This document shows positions 1 to 9,383 of a stretch of 64,000 nucleotides of DNA, piece after piece. The DNA is from Sphingomonas astaxanthinifaciens DSM 22298. Lineage in GTDB: Bacteria > Pseudomonadota > Alphaproteobacteria > Sphingomonadales > Sphingomonadaceae. The notes beneath the pieces were generated by a model. It was not told where the DNA came from. It saw nothing but the letters and a program-made list of their open reading frames with translations, and made no database searches. Numbering within the stretch: the stretch's first letter is position 1; each line of letters starts with the position of its first letter. A program made the translations under genes and the position numbers. The stretch covers positions 310,001 through 374,000 of the forward strand of contig NZ_JONN01000002.1 in the NCBI RefSeq assembly GCF_000711715.1. The letters are read 5' to 3'.

Positions 1-1
1 G

Positions 2-1186
2 CAGATCGCCGAGGAAGTGGGCGAGATCGTCGAGGAGGAACTCGCCAAGCAGAACCATGCGCTCAACCTCGTCGAGCGCCGCCGGCTGATCGACGACGTG
101 CTCGATGAACTCCTCGGTCTCGGGCCGCTCGAGCCTTTGCTCAAGGACACCACGATCACCGACATCCTGGTCAATGGCCCGGACCGCGTCTTCGTCGAGC
201 GCTATGGCCAGCTCGAGCCGAGCCCGGTCCGCTTCAAGGACGACAAGCACCTGCTGCGGATCATCCAGAAGATCGTCTCGGCGGTCGGTCGGCGGGTCGA
301 CGAAAGCTCGCCGCTGGTCGACGCGCGCCTGATGGACGGAAGCCGCGTCAATGCGGTGGTGCCGCCGCTCGCGCTCGACGGGTCGCTGCTGTCGATCCGC
401 AAGTTCGCCAAGGTTCCGATCTCGATGTCGCGGCTGGTCGAGATCGGGTCGATCCCGGCGCAGGTCGCCGAGGTGCTGAAGGCGATCGTCGCATCGCGCC
501 GCAACGTGCTCATCTCGGGCGGCACAGGCTCGGGCAAGACGACGCTGCTCAACGCCATGTCGGCCTTCATCGACAATCGCGAGCGGATCGTGACCATCGA
601 GGATTCGGCCGAGCTCCAGCTCCAGCAGAGCCATGTCGCCCGGCTCGAGACGCGCCCCGCCAACATCGAGGGCAAGGGCGAGATCGGCCAGCGCGACCTC
701 GTCAAGAACGCGCTTCGCATGCGTCCCGACCGGATCATCGTCGGCGAGGTCCGCGCCGGCGAGGCGTTCGACATGCTGCAGGCGATGAACACCGGCCACG
801 ACGGCTCGATGACCACCGTCCACGCCAACACGCCGCGCGACGCCTTGTCCCGCCTCGAGCAGATGATCGGCATGAGCGGGATCGACATTCCCGCCCGCTC
901 GGCTCGCGCGCAGATCGCCTCGGCGATCAATGTGGTGGTCCAGATCGCGCGCCTGTCCGACGGTCGCCGCCGGCTGATGAGCCTGTCCGAAATCACCGGC
1001 ATGGAAGGCGACGTCGTCACCATGCAGGAGATCTTCCGCTTCCGTCAGACCGGCATTTCGGCCGACGGCGGCGTGATCGGCAAGTTCGAGGCGACCGGAC
1101 TTCGGCCGCGCTTCCTCGACCATGCGATCACCCACGGCCAGGTGCTGTCGCCCGACCTGTTCCGGCCCGATGCGAGGTTCGAGTGA
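2..1186 (+). CDS. cpaF: CpaF/TadA-type secretion ATPase of the Tad pilus (5' end outside the window)
   Basis: This is the cytoplasmic hexameric ATPase that powers assembly of the Tad (Flp) pilus. The frame is open to the first bases of the window, so the N-terminus is missing; the GTG at 17 is internal. Seen in the sequence: the N-terminal domain segment with [10 protein letters not shown] and [14 protein letters not shown], the Walker A motif GGTGSGKTT near nt 520-545, the Asp/Walker B region with [19 protein letters not shown], and the His box [13 protein letters not shown]. The gene runs into tadB with a one-base TGATG overlap, which indicates one operon with the following genes. Family assignment is very secure. 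Confidence 0.96.
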   Translation, partial: QIAEEVGEIVEEELAKQNHALNLVERRRLIDDVLDELLGLGPLEPLLKDTTITDILVNGPDRVFVERYGQLEPSPVRFKDDKHLLRIIQKIVSAVGRRVDESSPLVDARLMDGSRVNAVVPPLALDGSLLSIRKFAKVPISMSRLVEIGSIPAQVAEVLKAIVASRRNVLISGGTGSGKTTLLNAMSAFIDNRERIVTIEDSAELQLQQSHVARLETRPANIEGKGEIGQRDLVKNALRMRPDRIIVGEVRAGEAFDMLQAMNTGHDGSMTTVHANTPRDALSRLEQMIGMSGIDIPARSARAQIASAINVVVQIARLSDGRRRLMSLSEITGMEGDVVTMQEIFRFRQTGISADGGVIGKFEATGLRPRFLDHAITHGQVLSPDLFRPDARFE

Positions 1187-2187
1187 TGGAAGGCACGGTC
1201 CTTCGCGTTCTGGTCCTCATCGTCATCTTCGCGGCGGTGCTGCTGCTGGTCGAGGCCCTGCTCGGCGCGGTGCTCCGCTCACGCGGGGAAAGCCAGGCGA
1301 TCAACCAGCGCCTGACGATGATCGGCCGCGGCGTGTCGCGCGCCGACACGATGAACCGGCTTCGCCGCCAGGACGGGCTGGTCATCCACCGCCTGCCGAC
1401 CTTGCTCCAGGGTCCGGGCCGCCGGCTCGAGCGGATGCTGATGGCGGCGGGGATCGTCGCGCCGACCGCGCAGCTGCTGCTCGGGATCATGCTCGCGCCA
1501 TTGCTTCTCCTCGGGCTGATGATCCTGCTCGCGTGGAGCGCAGGCTTCGCCATGGGTTTCGGCCGCCTCGTGCTGCTCACCGCCATCGCCGTCGCGCTCG
1601 GGCTCGCCATTCCCTTGCTCTTCCTCCAGGCCAAGGCGGCGCGGCGCCGCAAGAAGATGCAGGAGCAGTTTCCGGTCGCGCTCGATGTCTTCGTGCGCGG
1701 GCTTCGCGCCGGGCACCCGGTCGCCGCCGCGCTCGATCTGCTGACGGTCGAGATGCCCGATCCGATCGGCAGCCAGTTCGGTGTGGTCGTCGACGAGGTC
1801 ACCTATGGCGCGGACCTGCGCGACGCGCTCGCCGACCTCGCCGAGCGCTGGGACCTCGACGACATGCGGATGTTCGTGGTCAGCCTCTCGGTGCAGCAGG
1901 AGACCGGCGGCAATCTCGCCGAGATCCTCGAGAATTTGAGCAAGGTCATCCGGGAGCGCACGGCCTTGTTCCTCAAGGTCCGCGCGCTGTCGTCGGAAGG
2001 GCGGATGACCGCGATCATGCTCACCGTCCTCCCGGTGCTCGCCTTCACCGCCCTGTTCCTGCTCAACCCGGCTTTCTACCTCGACGTCGCCGCCGATCCG
2101 TTCTTCGTGCCCGGCTTCGTCGCGCTGATCGTGGTCTATTGCATCGGCGTGTTCACGATCCGCCGAATGGTCGACTTGAAGGTCTAG
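1186..2187 (+). CDS. tadB: TadB, type II secretion F-family inner-membrane platform protein of the Tad pilus
   Basis: This 333-residue membrane protein has an N-terminal hydrophobic helix, two more near residues 95-150, a central cytoplasmic T2SSF domain (FPVALDVFVRGLRAGHPVAAALD) and C-terminal transmembrane helices. In the Tad system TadB and TadC form the inner-membrane platform on which CpaF acts. I chose the ATG at 1186 because it overlaps the cpaF stop by one base; a GTG one codon upstream is also possible. It is followed after 6 bases by tadC. Length and organisation match the family. Confidence 0.93.
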   Translation: MEGTVLRVLVLIVIFAAVLLLVEALLGAVLRSRGESQAINQRLTMIGRGVSRADTMNRLRRQDGLVIHRLPTLLQGPGRRLERMLMAAGIVAPTAQLLLGIMLAPLLLLGLMILLAWSAGFAMGFGRLVLLTAIAVALGLAIPLLFLQAKAARRRKKMQEQFPVALDVFVRGLRAGHPVAAALDLLTVEMPDPIGSQFGVVVDEVTYGADLRDALADLAERWDLDDMRMFVVSLSVQQETGGNLAEILENLSKVIRERTALFLKVRALSSEGRMTAIMLTVLPVLAFTALFLLNPAFYLDVAADPFFVPGFVALIVVYCIGVFTIRRMVDLKV

Positions 2188-2193
2188 GGGCAT

Positions 2194-3171
2194 ATGATCG
2201 AGAGTTTCGCCGCCAGCAGTGCCGTCCGCCTCGCGGTCCTCGTGATCCTCTTCGCGGGCGTGGTCGCGGGCGCCTTCGGGATCATGAACCTCGAGCTCGG
2301 CCGGCGCTCGATGCGCCGCCGGCTCGAGACAGGGGCTGAGGATGCGCCCATCCCGGGGCTTCTGCCGTCGGGCTCGCTGCGCAGCAGCGACAGCGAGAGC
2401 AGCTGGGCCCGGCTGATCGCGCGGATCGAGAAGTCGGGGCTCAGCCTCGCCGACACCAACGACCATTCGCTCCGCCAGAAGCTCGCCGCCGCCGGCTTCA
2501 GCCAGCCTTGGGCGCCGCGCGCCTACACCCTGATCCGCCTCGCGCTGGTGATCATCCTGCCGGCGCTGTGGCTCGCCTTCCGCTTCCTCAGCCCCGACCG
2601 GCCGAGCCTGATGTGGCTCTATTTCCAGTGCATGCTCGCCGCGCTCGCCGGGCTCTACCTGCCGCCCTTGGTGGTCAGCGCCAAGGCCGACCGCCGGCAG
2701 GAAGCGATCATCAACGGCTTTCCCGACGCGCTCGACCTCATGCTGGTCTGCGTCGAGGCGGGGCTCGGGCTCGAGGCCGCCTTTGCCCGGGTCGGGCAGG
2801 AGATGGCGAACACCCATCCGCTGATCGCCCAGCAGCTCGGCAATGTCGTGCTCGAACTGCGCGCGGGCCGCAGCCGCGAGGATGCGCTGCGCCGGATGGC
2901 CGACCGTGCCCAGGCCGACGAAATCCGCGCCTTCGCGACCCTGCTCATCCAGTCGACAAAGCTCGGTTCGTCGGTCGCGCAGACCTTGCGCATTTACGCA
3001 GCCGAAATGCGCGAGAAACGGCGGATGCGTGCCGAGGAGAAGGCGCATCGCCTGCCGGTGTTGCTGTCGGTGCCGCTTGTGGCCTGCATGCTTCCGGTGA
3101 TGATCGGCGTGCTGATGCTGCCAGCCGCGATCCGCGTCATTCGCAGCCTGCTTCCAGCCTTGGGGGGATAG
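2194..3171 (+). CDS. tadC: TadC, second T2SSF inner-membrane protein of the Tad pilus
   Basis: The 325-residue product has an N-terminal membrane helix, a pair of helices near residues 110-160, a T2SSF domain (FPDALDLMLVCVEAGLGLEAAF ... STKLGSSVAQTLRIYAAEMR) and a final hydrophobic helix. It is the paralogous partner of TadB in the pilus platform. The ATG at 2194 follows tadB by 6 bases and its stop is one base before the start of the next gene, so all are co-transcribed. The motif LELRAGRSREDALRRMADR is typical of TadC. Confidence 0.93.
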   Translation: MIESFAASSAVRLAVLVILFAGVVAGAFGIMNLELGRRSMRRRLETGAEDAPIPGLLPSGSLRSSDSESSWARLIARIEKSGLSLADTNDHSLRQKLAAAGFSQPWAPRAYTLIRLALVIILPALWLAFRFLSPDRPSLMWLYFQCMLAALAGLYLPPLVVSAKADRRQEAIINGFPDALDLMLVCVEAGLGLEAAFARVGQEMANTHPLIAQQLGNVVLELRAGRSREDALRRMADRAQADEIRAFATLLIQSTKLGSSVAQTLRIYAAEMREKRRMRAEEKAHRLPVLLSVPLVACMLPVMIGVLMLPAAIRVIRSLLPALGG

Positions 3172-3172
3172 G

Positions 3173-4198
3173 ATGAAGAGGGGGCAATTGTTCGCCGCAT
3201 CGGCGGCCGTCGCAGTCTTGCTCGGGGCCTGCGCCGCGCACCAGCCGTCACTGACGCTGCGGGAGCGGACGCCGGCGCTCGCCGAGGGCCAGCAGACCGC
3301 CGCCTTTCGCGTCGCCGAAGCGCGCAGTTACTTCCAGCTGGGCAGCATCGGCCTTGCCACCGAGGGCTTCCGCCGCGCGCTGCGCGAGGATCCGGCCAGC
3401 GTCGACGCGCTGAACGGGCTTGCCGCCTGCTACGACCAGCTCGGCCGCTTCGACCTGTCGCGCAGCTATTATGAGCGCGCGCTCGCGCTCGCCCCGACTG
3501 ACGCGCGGCTTTACGCCAATCTCGCCACCTCGCTGACCATGCAGGGCAAGAGCGCCGAGGCCGCCGCGGTGCGCGCCGAAATGGCCAGCCGCCTCGCCGC
3601 GGGTAGGGAAGTGAGCGTGGCGCTCGCCGCCCCGGTCCCGGCCCCCGCGCCGATCGCCCCCGCTGCGACCGCGCCGCTTGCCGCCCCGGCGCCCAGCGTC
3701 AGCCTGCCGATCGACCGCGCCAGCGACGAACTGCGCGTCGCCGAGCGACCGTTCAGCGGGCCCCGGCTCGAACGGGTCAGCCTCGCCGAGATGATCCTGG
3801 TCACCTCGCCCGCGACCAGGCTGCCCGTCCGTGTCGCCGAGGCCGGTCCGTCCAGGCCCGCGCCGGCCCGTCCCGCGCCGCGGCTCGCCGCAATCCTGCC
3901 CGTGCCACTCAAGGCCGCGCCGGCGCCGGTGCGGGTGATCAATGCCGCGCGCGTGACCCGGCTCGCCGCCAATACCCGCAGCCAGCTCCAGTCGTGGGGC
4001 TGGCGGACCGTCGCCATCGCCAATGCCCCCGCCGCCGCCGAGCGTTCGGCGATCCTCTTCCCCGAACGCCGCCGCAAGGAAGCGCAGCAACTCGGCCGCC
4101 GGCTCGGAATCGACCTTCACATGCAGGTCGCGGGGCAAGGCGGGGAACTGGTCGTGCGCCTTGGCCGTGACATGGCGAGGCGCCGGATCAGCGCATGA
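3173..4198 (+). CDS. TadD-like TPR lipoprotein with a C-terminal LytR_C-like domain
   Basis: The product begins with a lipoprotein signal peptide whose lipobox ends LLGAC, so it is probably anchored in the outer membrane. Residues about 40-140 hold TPR repeats like TadD, the pilotin-like lipoprotein of Tad systems. A long Ala/Pro-rich linker (about 145-255) leads to a final domain of about 85 residues (VRVINAARVTRLAANTRSQL ... GWRTVAIANAP). This resembles the LytR_C domain found at the ends of LytR-CpsA-Psr proteins (V-x-V-x-N ... G-x-A ... L-x-x-x-G-W). Position in the operon supports a pilus role. The LytR_C call rests on motif resemblance only. Confidence 0.78.
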   Translation: MKRGQLFAASAAVAVLLGACAAHQPSLTLRERTPALAEGQQTAAFRVAEARSYFQLGSIGLATEGFRRALREDPASVDALNGLAACYDQLGRFDLSRSYYERALALAPTDARLYANLATSLTMQGKSAEAAAVRAEMASRLAAGREVSVALAAPVPAPAPIAPAATAPLAAPAPSVSLPIDRASDELRVAERPFSGPRLERVSLAEMILVTSPATRLPVRVAEAGPSRPAPARPAPRLAAILPVPLKAAPAPVRVINAARVTRLAANTRSQLQSWGWRTVAIANAPAAAERSAILFPERRRKEAQQLGRRLGIDLHMQVAGQGGELVVRLGRDMARRRISA

Positions 4199-4986
4199 GC
4201 CTGGCTCTGGCCGCCTTGGTCGCGGCCGCCGCGCCCGGTTCCAGCATCGCCGAAGCCATGCGTGCGCTCGACGCCGGCCGGCCCGAGCAGGCGCGGGTGA
4301 TGATCACCGCCGCAATCGGGGAGGGGGCCACTGGCCCCGCGGTCGACCGCCTGCTCGCCGACCTTGCCGCGACCGAACAGCGCTGGCCCGAGGCGACCGC
4401 GCGCTACCAGGCCCTGCTGGTCGCTGCCCCCGATGACGCGGCCCTGCTGCGCAGCGCGGGAATCGCCGCGCTGCAGATGGGCGACCTCAATCGCGCGCAG
4501 CTGTGGCTAGACCGCGCGGTCCGCTTGCCTTCTGCCGATTGGCGGGCGTGGAGCGCGCGCGGGGTCGCCGCCGACCGCCGCCGCGACTGGGCCACCGCCG
4601 ACCGCGCCTATGCCGCGGGGCTGACCCTCGCCCCCGACAATCCGTTGCTGCTCAACAATCTCGGCTGGTCGCTGCTGCTGCGCGGACGCTGGCAGGAAGC
4701 GGCCTCGTCGCTCACCCGCGCCGCCCGGCTGTCGCCCGCCAATCGCCGCATCGCCGACAACGCCGAGCTCGCCCGCGCCGGCGTGGCCGCAGATTTGCCC
4801 GCGCGCCGTGACGGTGAGAGCGATGCCGCCTTCGCCGCGCGGCTCAACGACGCGGGGGTGATTGCCTTCGCCAAGGGAGAGAAGGGCAGGGCCATAGCCG
4901 CCTTCGCGCGCGCGCTCGAGGTCAGCGATGCGTGGTTCGATCGCGCAGCCAACAATCTCGCCCTCGCCGAGGGCGCAGGCAACTAG
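4195..4986 (+). CDS. TPR-repeat protein at the end of the Tad operon
   Basis: This 263-residue protein consists largely of tetratricopeptide repeats (LLAAPDDAALLRSAGIAALQ, LAPDNPLLLNNLGWSLLLRG, DAWFDRAANNLALAEG). A short N-terminal hydrophobic stretch ending in AAAAPGSS may be a signal peptide. The start overlaps the preceding stop by four bases (ATGA), so translation is coupled. TPR proteins are regular companions of Tad loci, but the specific role is not visible. The stop codon lies in a CTAG that also encodes the stop of the convergent gene. Confidence 0.8.
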   Translation: MSLALAALVAAAAPGSSIAEAMRALDAGRPEQARVMITAAIGEGATGPAVDRLLADLAATEQRWPEATARYQALLVAAPDDAALLRSAGIAALQMGDLNRAQLWLDRAVRLPSADWRAWSARGVAADRRRDWATADRAYAAGLTLAPDNPLLLNNLGWSLLLRGRWQEAASSLTRAARLSPANRRIADNAELARAGVAADLPARRDGESDAAFAARLNDAGVIAFAKGEKGRAIAAFARALEVSDAWFDRAANNLALAEGAGN

Positions 4987-5534
4987 CGGAAGCTCGACGC
5001 CACGGCGGTGCCGCCCTGCGGCCGCGACCGGGTCTGCGGCGCGACCGCGAAGCGGAAATAGCTCGCTTCCTGGCGAAGCTCGGCGAGCTGCTCGGCCTGG
5101 CTGTGCGGACGCAGCCGGACCGGACCGTCGGCAAAGGCGAAGTGGCTGTGGTCGCCCTCGTCGAGCGATTCCATCAGGTGGAAACCGGCGCGGCGAAGCT
5201 CGGCGGCGATCATCGCGTGGCTGACGCCGGGCGCGCGGGCAATGTCCATCGCGCGGCCCGACAGGTGCCAGCTGTTGCGCACACCGCCGACCCGGCGGTT
5301 ATGCTCGGGGCTGCGCAGCGTGCTGGTGACCCGGCCGAAGCGCGCGCCGATGCTGGCCGCGGCGCTGATCCGGAAGCCGCCGGCGAGCGGCAGGCGCGCC
5401 AGTGGGGCGGGGGAGGCGAGCGGTGCCCGGGCCATCGGGGCCGCGGCGCGCGGAAGTTCCCCAACGGTTCGAAGTCCGAAATCGGTCGGCTGCGCGGCGC
5501 TTGCGCCCAATAGTAGAAAGATGCCCCCAAGCAT
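4983..5534 (-). CDS. M15-family (D-Ala-D-Ala carboxypeptidase-like) peptidase, probably exported
   Basis: The 183-residue product starts with a hydrophobic segment (MLGGIFLLLGASAAQ) that looks like a signal peptide. It carries the zinc-binding motifs of peptidase M15A: SWHLSGRAMDIA (HxxxxxxD) near residues 90-100 and HSHFAF near residue 130. These enzymes cleave cell-wall peptides in the periplasm. The proximal Tad operon is convergent and shares the CTAG stop. The exact substrate cannot be told. The domain is compact and near full length for the family. Confidence 0.82.
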   Translation of the reverse strand: MLGGIFLLLGASAAQPTDFGLRTVGELPRAAAPMARAPLASPAPLARLPLAGGFRISAAASIGARFGRVTSTLRSPEHNRRVGGVRNSWHLSGRAMDIARAPGVSHAMIAAELRRAGFHLMESLDEGDHSHFAFADGPVRLRPHSQAEQLAELRQEASYFRFAVAPQTRSRPQGGTAVASSFR

Positions 5535-5906
5535 CGCCCGACCCCGCTCTCAGATGACGCAGGTTTAACCGAAAATCAGCGGCAAGTCGAGGCGAGGGAA
5601 GGGCCATGACGAGGCCCTGTCCCAGCCCGGGAACGGGTTCGGCGCGCCCCGGAAATCCGCCGCTGGTCGCCTTGCCCGCACCGCCTGGCGCGTCGATTGT
5701 GGCCTCGCCGTCAGCCTCCAAGTCCCTGAATGCGGCCAGCTTCCCCTCCGGGCGGCCTTGCCCCGGCGTGGCACGATGGCCATATTCGAGCCAAGAACGC
5801 TCCCGGATACGCAACGCGTTAAGCCTCTGGAGAGTTTGATTGTGACAGAAAGCGGGCTAGGCTGCCCGCTCGGCCGTGTGCGGACGGTCGGCAGACAAGG
5901 ACGATT
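5535..5906. other. Divergent intergenic region between the M15 peptidase gene and clpX
   Basis: These 372 bases separate two divergently transcribed genes. The half next to clpX is less GC-rich and holds a plausible clpX promoter, listed separately. A 77-codon open frame at 5606-5839 is Ser/Pro/Arg-rich, has no recognisable domain and is not believed. No RNA gene or repeat was seen. Confidence 0.6.
5836..5863 (+). promoter_or_regulatory. Candidate sigma-70-type promoter for clpX
   Basis: TTGATT (5836-5841) and TAGGCT (5858-5863) are separated by 16 bases and lie about 45 bases before the clpX start. The match to consensus is partial, so this is a guess by position and pattern. Confidence 0.35.
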
Positions 5907-7175
5907 ATGACCAAGCTTTCCGGTGGCGACGGCAAGAGCACGCTCTATTGCAGCTTCTGCGGCAAGAGCCAGCACGAGGTGCGCAAGCTCATCGCCGGGC
6001 CGACCGTCTTCATCTGCGATGAATGCGTCGAGCTGTGCAACGACATCATCCGCGAGGAATCGAAGTCGGCGCTGGTCAAGACCCGCGACGGCGTTCCGTC
6101 GCCCTCCGAGATCAACAAGGTCCTCGACGATTACGTGATCGGGCAGAGCCGCGCCAAGCGGGTCCTCTCGGTCGCGGTCCACAATCATTACAAGCGGCTC
6201 AATCACGGCGCCAAGACCGGCACCGAAGTCGAGCTCGCCAAGTCGAATATCCTGCTTATTGGCCCGACCGGCTGCGGCAAGACCTTGCTCGCGCAGACGC
6301 TGGCGCGGATCCTCGACGTGCCCTTCACCATGGCCGACGCGACCACGCTGACCGAGGCGGGCTATGTCGGCGAGGACGTCGAGAACATCATCCTCAAGCT
6401 GCTCCAGGCCAGCGACTATAATGTCGAGAAGGCGCAGCGCGGGATCGTCTACATCGACGAGATCGACAAGATCAGCCGCAAGTCGGACAATCCCTCGATC
6501 ACCCGCGACGTGAGCGGCGAGGGCGTCCAGCAGGCGCTCCTGAAGCTGATGGAGGGCACCACCGCCAGCGTTCCGCCGCAGGGTGGCCGCAAGCATCCGC
6601 AGCAGGAATTCCTGCAGGTCGACACGACCAACATCCTGTTCATCTGCGGCGGCGCCTTCGCGGGCCTCGAGAAGATCATCGGCGACCGGCTCGAGGGCAA
6701 GTCGATCGGCTTCGGTGCGCACGTCGCGGCGCCCGAGGAGCGGCGCACCGGCCAGGTGCTCAAGAACACCGAGCCCGAGGACCTGATGAAGTTCGGCCTC
6801 ATCCCCGAGTTCATCGGCCGCATGCCCGTGATCGCCACGCTCGAGGACCTCGACGAGGAGGCGCTGGTCAAGATCCTGGTCGAGCCCAAGAACGCGCTGG
6901 TGAAGCAATATGCCAAGCTGTTCGACATGGAAGAGGTCGAGCTGGCCTTCTCCGAGGACGCGCTGTCGGCGGTCGCGCGCAAGGCGATCGAGCGCAAGAC
7001 CGGCGCCCGTGGCCTCCGCTCGATCCTCGAGGCGATCCTCCTCGACACCATGTTCGACCTGCCCGGCATGGACAATGTCGAGAAGGTTCACGTCGACAAG
7101 GACGTGGTCGAGGGCCGCAAGGAGCCCGTTCGCGTCTACGCCAACCGCGAAGCCAAGGACGACGCGGCGGCCTGA
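5907..7175 (+). CDS. clpX: ClpX, ATP-dependent unfoldase of the ClpXP protease
   Basis: ClpX is the AAA+ hexamer that recognises, unfolds and feeds substrates into ClpP. The 422-residue length is standard. The N-terminal C4 zinc finger is intact (Cys15, Cys18, Cys37, Cys40), followed by Walker A GPTGCGKT, Walker [10 protein letters not shown], and the sensor and C-terminal region [12 protein letters not shown]. The ATG at 5907 is preceded by AAGGA with good spacing. It is unusual that clpP is not adjacent: the clpP of this window lies 54 kb away at 60967-61626. Confidence 0.98.
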   Translation: MTKLSGGDGKSTLYCSFCGKSQHEVRKLIAGPTVFICDECVELCNDIIREESKSALVKTRDGVPSPSEINKVLDDYVIGQSRAKRVLSVAVHNHYKRLNHGAKTGTEVELAKSNILLIGPTGCGKTLLAQTLARILDVPFTMADATTLTEAGYVGEDVENIILKLLQASDYNVEKAQRGIVYIDEIDKISRKSDNPSITRDVSGEGVQQALLKLMEGTTASVPPQGGRKHPQQEFLQVDTTNILFICGGAFAGLEKIIGDRLEGKSIGFGAHVAAPEERRTGQVLKNTEPEDLMKFGLIPEFIGRMPVIATLEDLDEEALVKILVEPKNALVKQYAKLFDMEEVELAFSEDALSAVARKAIERKTGARGLRSILEAILLDTMFDLPGMDNVEKVHVDKDVVEGRKEPVRVYANREAKDDAAA

Positions 7176-7188
7176 CCGCTTGCGGACG

Positions 7189-7220
7189 GCCGCGCTCCGG
7201 CCTCATGGCCAGGGCGCGGC
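7189..7220. terminator. Hairpin between convergent clpX and the DUF3857 gene
   Basis: GCCGCGC (7189-7195) pairs with GCGCGGC (7214-7220) and the interior GGCC segments can extend the stem. There is no U-tract, so termination is only likely, perhaps in both directions. Confidence 0.4.
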
Positions 7221-7229
7221 GGCCTCGCC

Positions 7230-9215
7230 TCAGTCCTTCTTCCCTTCCTCGTCCTTGACCGGGCGGATCTTGCCGGGCGCGACGACGTAGGCGAACTTGT
7301 CGTTCAGCTCGTCGGCCACCTTCTTCATGCTGCGCGTTTCCTCGGCGCTGGCTTCGGGCTTTTCGTGGACGAAGACCGCGCGGGTGACCGCCTTGTCGCC
7401 CTCGATCCCGATCGAGCGGGTGATCCGGACCGCCCCGAACCGCCGGTCGATCTGCTCACCCTCGGCCTTGAAGCCCTTGCCCCCATTGGGAAGCAGGATC
7501 GTCTCGCTGCTTGCGATATAATAAGGCCAGTTCATCACCAGCGGCAGGTCGCGGTCCTTGTCGCCCGAGCGGCCGTCCTCGAACTCCCATTTCACGGTGT
7601 TCTGGCTGAGCTCGTAGCGATAGCCCTTCAGGCCCTTGATCGGCGACCAGTCCATGGTCGCGGTCCCGGCGAAGGTCACCTTGTAGCTGCCGTCGGGCTG
7701 CTCCGGCTCCTCGGACTTGAGCGCAAGGTCCTTGTTGGCAACCCCGGGCACGAAATTCTGCAAATTCTCGAGATGCTTGTCGGCATCCTCGCTCGCCGCC
7801 TTGGCCGCGCGCATCTGCGAGGCGGTCTCGTCGCGAAGGACCAGCGTGGCGGTGAACGGCACCCGCCGCTCGAACCCCTGGCGACCGTCCCAGACGACAT
7901 CGGCCTGGGACAGGGCCTGCGCGGGGATCGTCCGCGCGATGGAGATGAGGTCGGTGCCGGGGACGAGGGGAAGCCCGCGCACGAAGGCGGACCGGCTCAG
8001 CTCGGAAACGGTTCGCTGCCCGTAGCTGGTGGGATCGAGGTAGAGCGTCCTGCCATTGACCCGGGCGCGCACCATCACATGGTCGAAGACCGCCAGCGAG
8101 GGGTGGAGCTCGGGCATGTACGAATTGAGGCTGCTGCTGACGAGCATCGGCTCGGCCTCGATCCCCAGCCGGTCGAGCAGGCCGAGCAGGAGCGCGGTCT
8201 TGCCCTTGCAGTCGCCGAACTTCTGCTCCCACGTTTCCTCGGCGCCGACCGGGACATAGGCGCCCTGGCCGAGCAGCAGCGCGACGTAGCGGACCTTTTC
8301 CTGCGCCAGGCGAAGCGCGGCGAGCAGGCGCTGCTCGGGATCCTTGGAGGCCGCGGCGATGCGGTCGGCCTCGGCAGCGAGCGGCGAGCCGTCCTTGATC
8401 GTGCGCGCCTTGGCGAACAGCGGGATGACCGCGGTCGCGACCTCGTTCCAGTTCGACCAGGCGGTCACCTGCACCAGCGGCGCCGTGAAGCGCGACGGCG
8501 TTCCCGTCGGCCATTCGCGCGCCTTGGCGCCGCTTCCGACGAAGAAATAGTCGGTGTAACCGCCGGCCTTGGTGACCGTCGGTTCGGCCGTGGCCGGCGC
8601 CCGATACCATTTCACCGCCAGGTCGTCGGGGACGATCAGCCGCCGCTCGGTGCGGTTGATCGTCTCGTCGGCGTTGACCATCCACACTTCCTCGGGCCGG
8701 ACCGCGATGACCGGCGCCTTGGTGGTGTAGCTCACCGCCACCGTCAGCCGGTCGCCGAGCTGGAGGCCCTTGACGGGCAGCACCACCGTGCGGCCACCGT
8801 CGAGCATCGCCTTGTCGAGGTTGGTCTCCTGCCGGAGCACCATCATCGCGGCGGGGTCGAGGGCGTTGATGACCTTGCCCGCGCGGTTGATCTCGATCTT
8901 GTGGATGGCGAAGTCGGAGCGCTCGACGTTCCACGGCATCGCGACCGTGCCGATGCCCTGGAGACCGGTCACCGTCTGGGGCTGCGCGACATATTCGAGA
9001 TAGGTGGTGGTCGCCTCCCGGGCGAGCCGCTCCTGGACGTTGAGGACCAGAACCTGCGCCGGCAGCGCGAGCAGCTTGGGATTGGGGGTCGGGACCTTGA
9101 CCGGCACGACCCAGGCCGGAGCGGGCCTGATCGAAGGGGTGGGATCGGCCGCGTGGGCCGCAGCAGGCATTACCAGCACGGCCGCGGCCATGCTGCCCCC
9201 GAACGAACGCATCAT
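7230..9215 (-). CDS. Exported DUF3857 / transglutaminase-like protein
   Basis: A signal peptide (ending AAAHAAD) precedes a DUF3857 domain (about residues 40-230). Next is a transglutaminase-like papain-fold domain with a complete candidate triad: Cys near 336 (FGDCKGKT), His near 379 (FDHVMV) and Asp near 394 (LYLDPTSYG). The C-terminal third is a further beta-rich region (DUF2569/3858-like). Such proteins are common in sphingomonads and Bacteroidetes; their substrates are unknown. I chose the ATG at 9215 over the GTG one codon upstream because a GGGGG Shine-Dalgarno lies about 9 bases away. It is convergent with clpX and divergent from ffh. Confidence 0.85.
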   Translation of the reverse strand: MMRSFGGSMAAAVLVMPAAAHAADPTPSIRPAPAWVVPVKVPTPNPKLLALPAQVLVLNVQERLAREATTTYLEYVAQPQTVTGLQGIGTVAMPWNVERSDFAIHKIEINRAGKVINALDPAAMMVLRQETNLDKAMLDGGRTVVLPVKGLQLGDRLTVAVSYTTKAPVIAVRPEEVWMVNADETINRTERRLIVPDDLAVKWYRAPATAEPTVTKAGGYTDYFFVGSGAKAREWPTGTPSRFTAPLVQVTAWSNWNEVATAVIPLFAKARTIKDGSPLAAEADRIAAASKDPEQRLLAALRLAQEKVRYVALLLGQGAYVPVGAEETWEQKFGDCKGKTALLLGLLDRLGIEAEPMLVSSSLNSYMPELHPSLAVFDHVMVRARVNGRTLYLDPTSYGQRTVSELSRSAFVRGLPLVPGTDLISIARTIPAQALSQADVVWDGRQGFERRVPFTATLVLRDETASQMRAAKAASEDADKHLENLQNFVPGVANKDLALKSEEPEQPDGSYKVTFAGTATMDWSPIKGLKGYRYELSQNTVKWEFEDGRSGDKDRDLPLVMNWPYYIASSETILLPNGGKGFKAEGEQIDRRFGAVRITRSIGIEGDKAVTRAVFVHEKPEASAEETRSMKKVADELNDKFAYVVAPGKIRPVKDEEGKKD

Positions 9216-9303
9216 CACTTACTGTCCCCCTTAGTACCCCGAGCACTAATGCAGATCAGTCTAACGAGGCTTTACCGCCTCGCAAGCGGCGCCCGGGCCA
9301 CAG

Positions 9304-9332
9304 TTGAACTTGTTCGTCTCTTGGGCTAAGCG
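9304..9332 (+). promoter_or_regulatory. Weak candidate promoter for the ffh-rpsP-rimM operon
   Basis: TTGAAC (9304-9309) and TAAGCG (9327-9332) are separated by 17 bases in the region between the divergent DUF3857 gene and ffh. The -35 is fair and the -10 poor. Position is the main support. Confidence 0.3.
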
Positions 9333-9383
9333 CCGCTCCGTCATTCGTGACAATCATCGATGAGCGCCTTTCGGGGCACGCTG

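Noticed and set aside
1279..3048. 589-codon minus-strand frame opposite tadB-tadC
   Set aside because: Antisense shadow of two well-supported pilus genes; composition is Arg/Glu/His-rich with no domain.
5606..5839. 77-codon open frame upstream of clpX
   Set aside because: Ser/Pro/Arg-rich composition, no domain, and it ends inside the clpX promoter region.
7365..9329. Long open frames opposite the DUF3857 gene and other GC-rich genes
   Set aside because: They are antisense or frame-shifted shadows, rich in Arg, Ala and His, caused by high third-position G+C.
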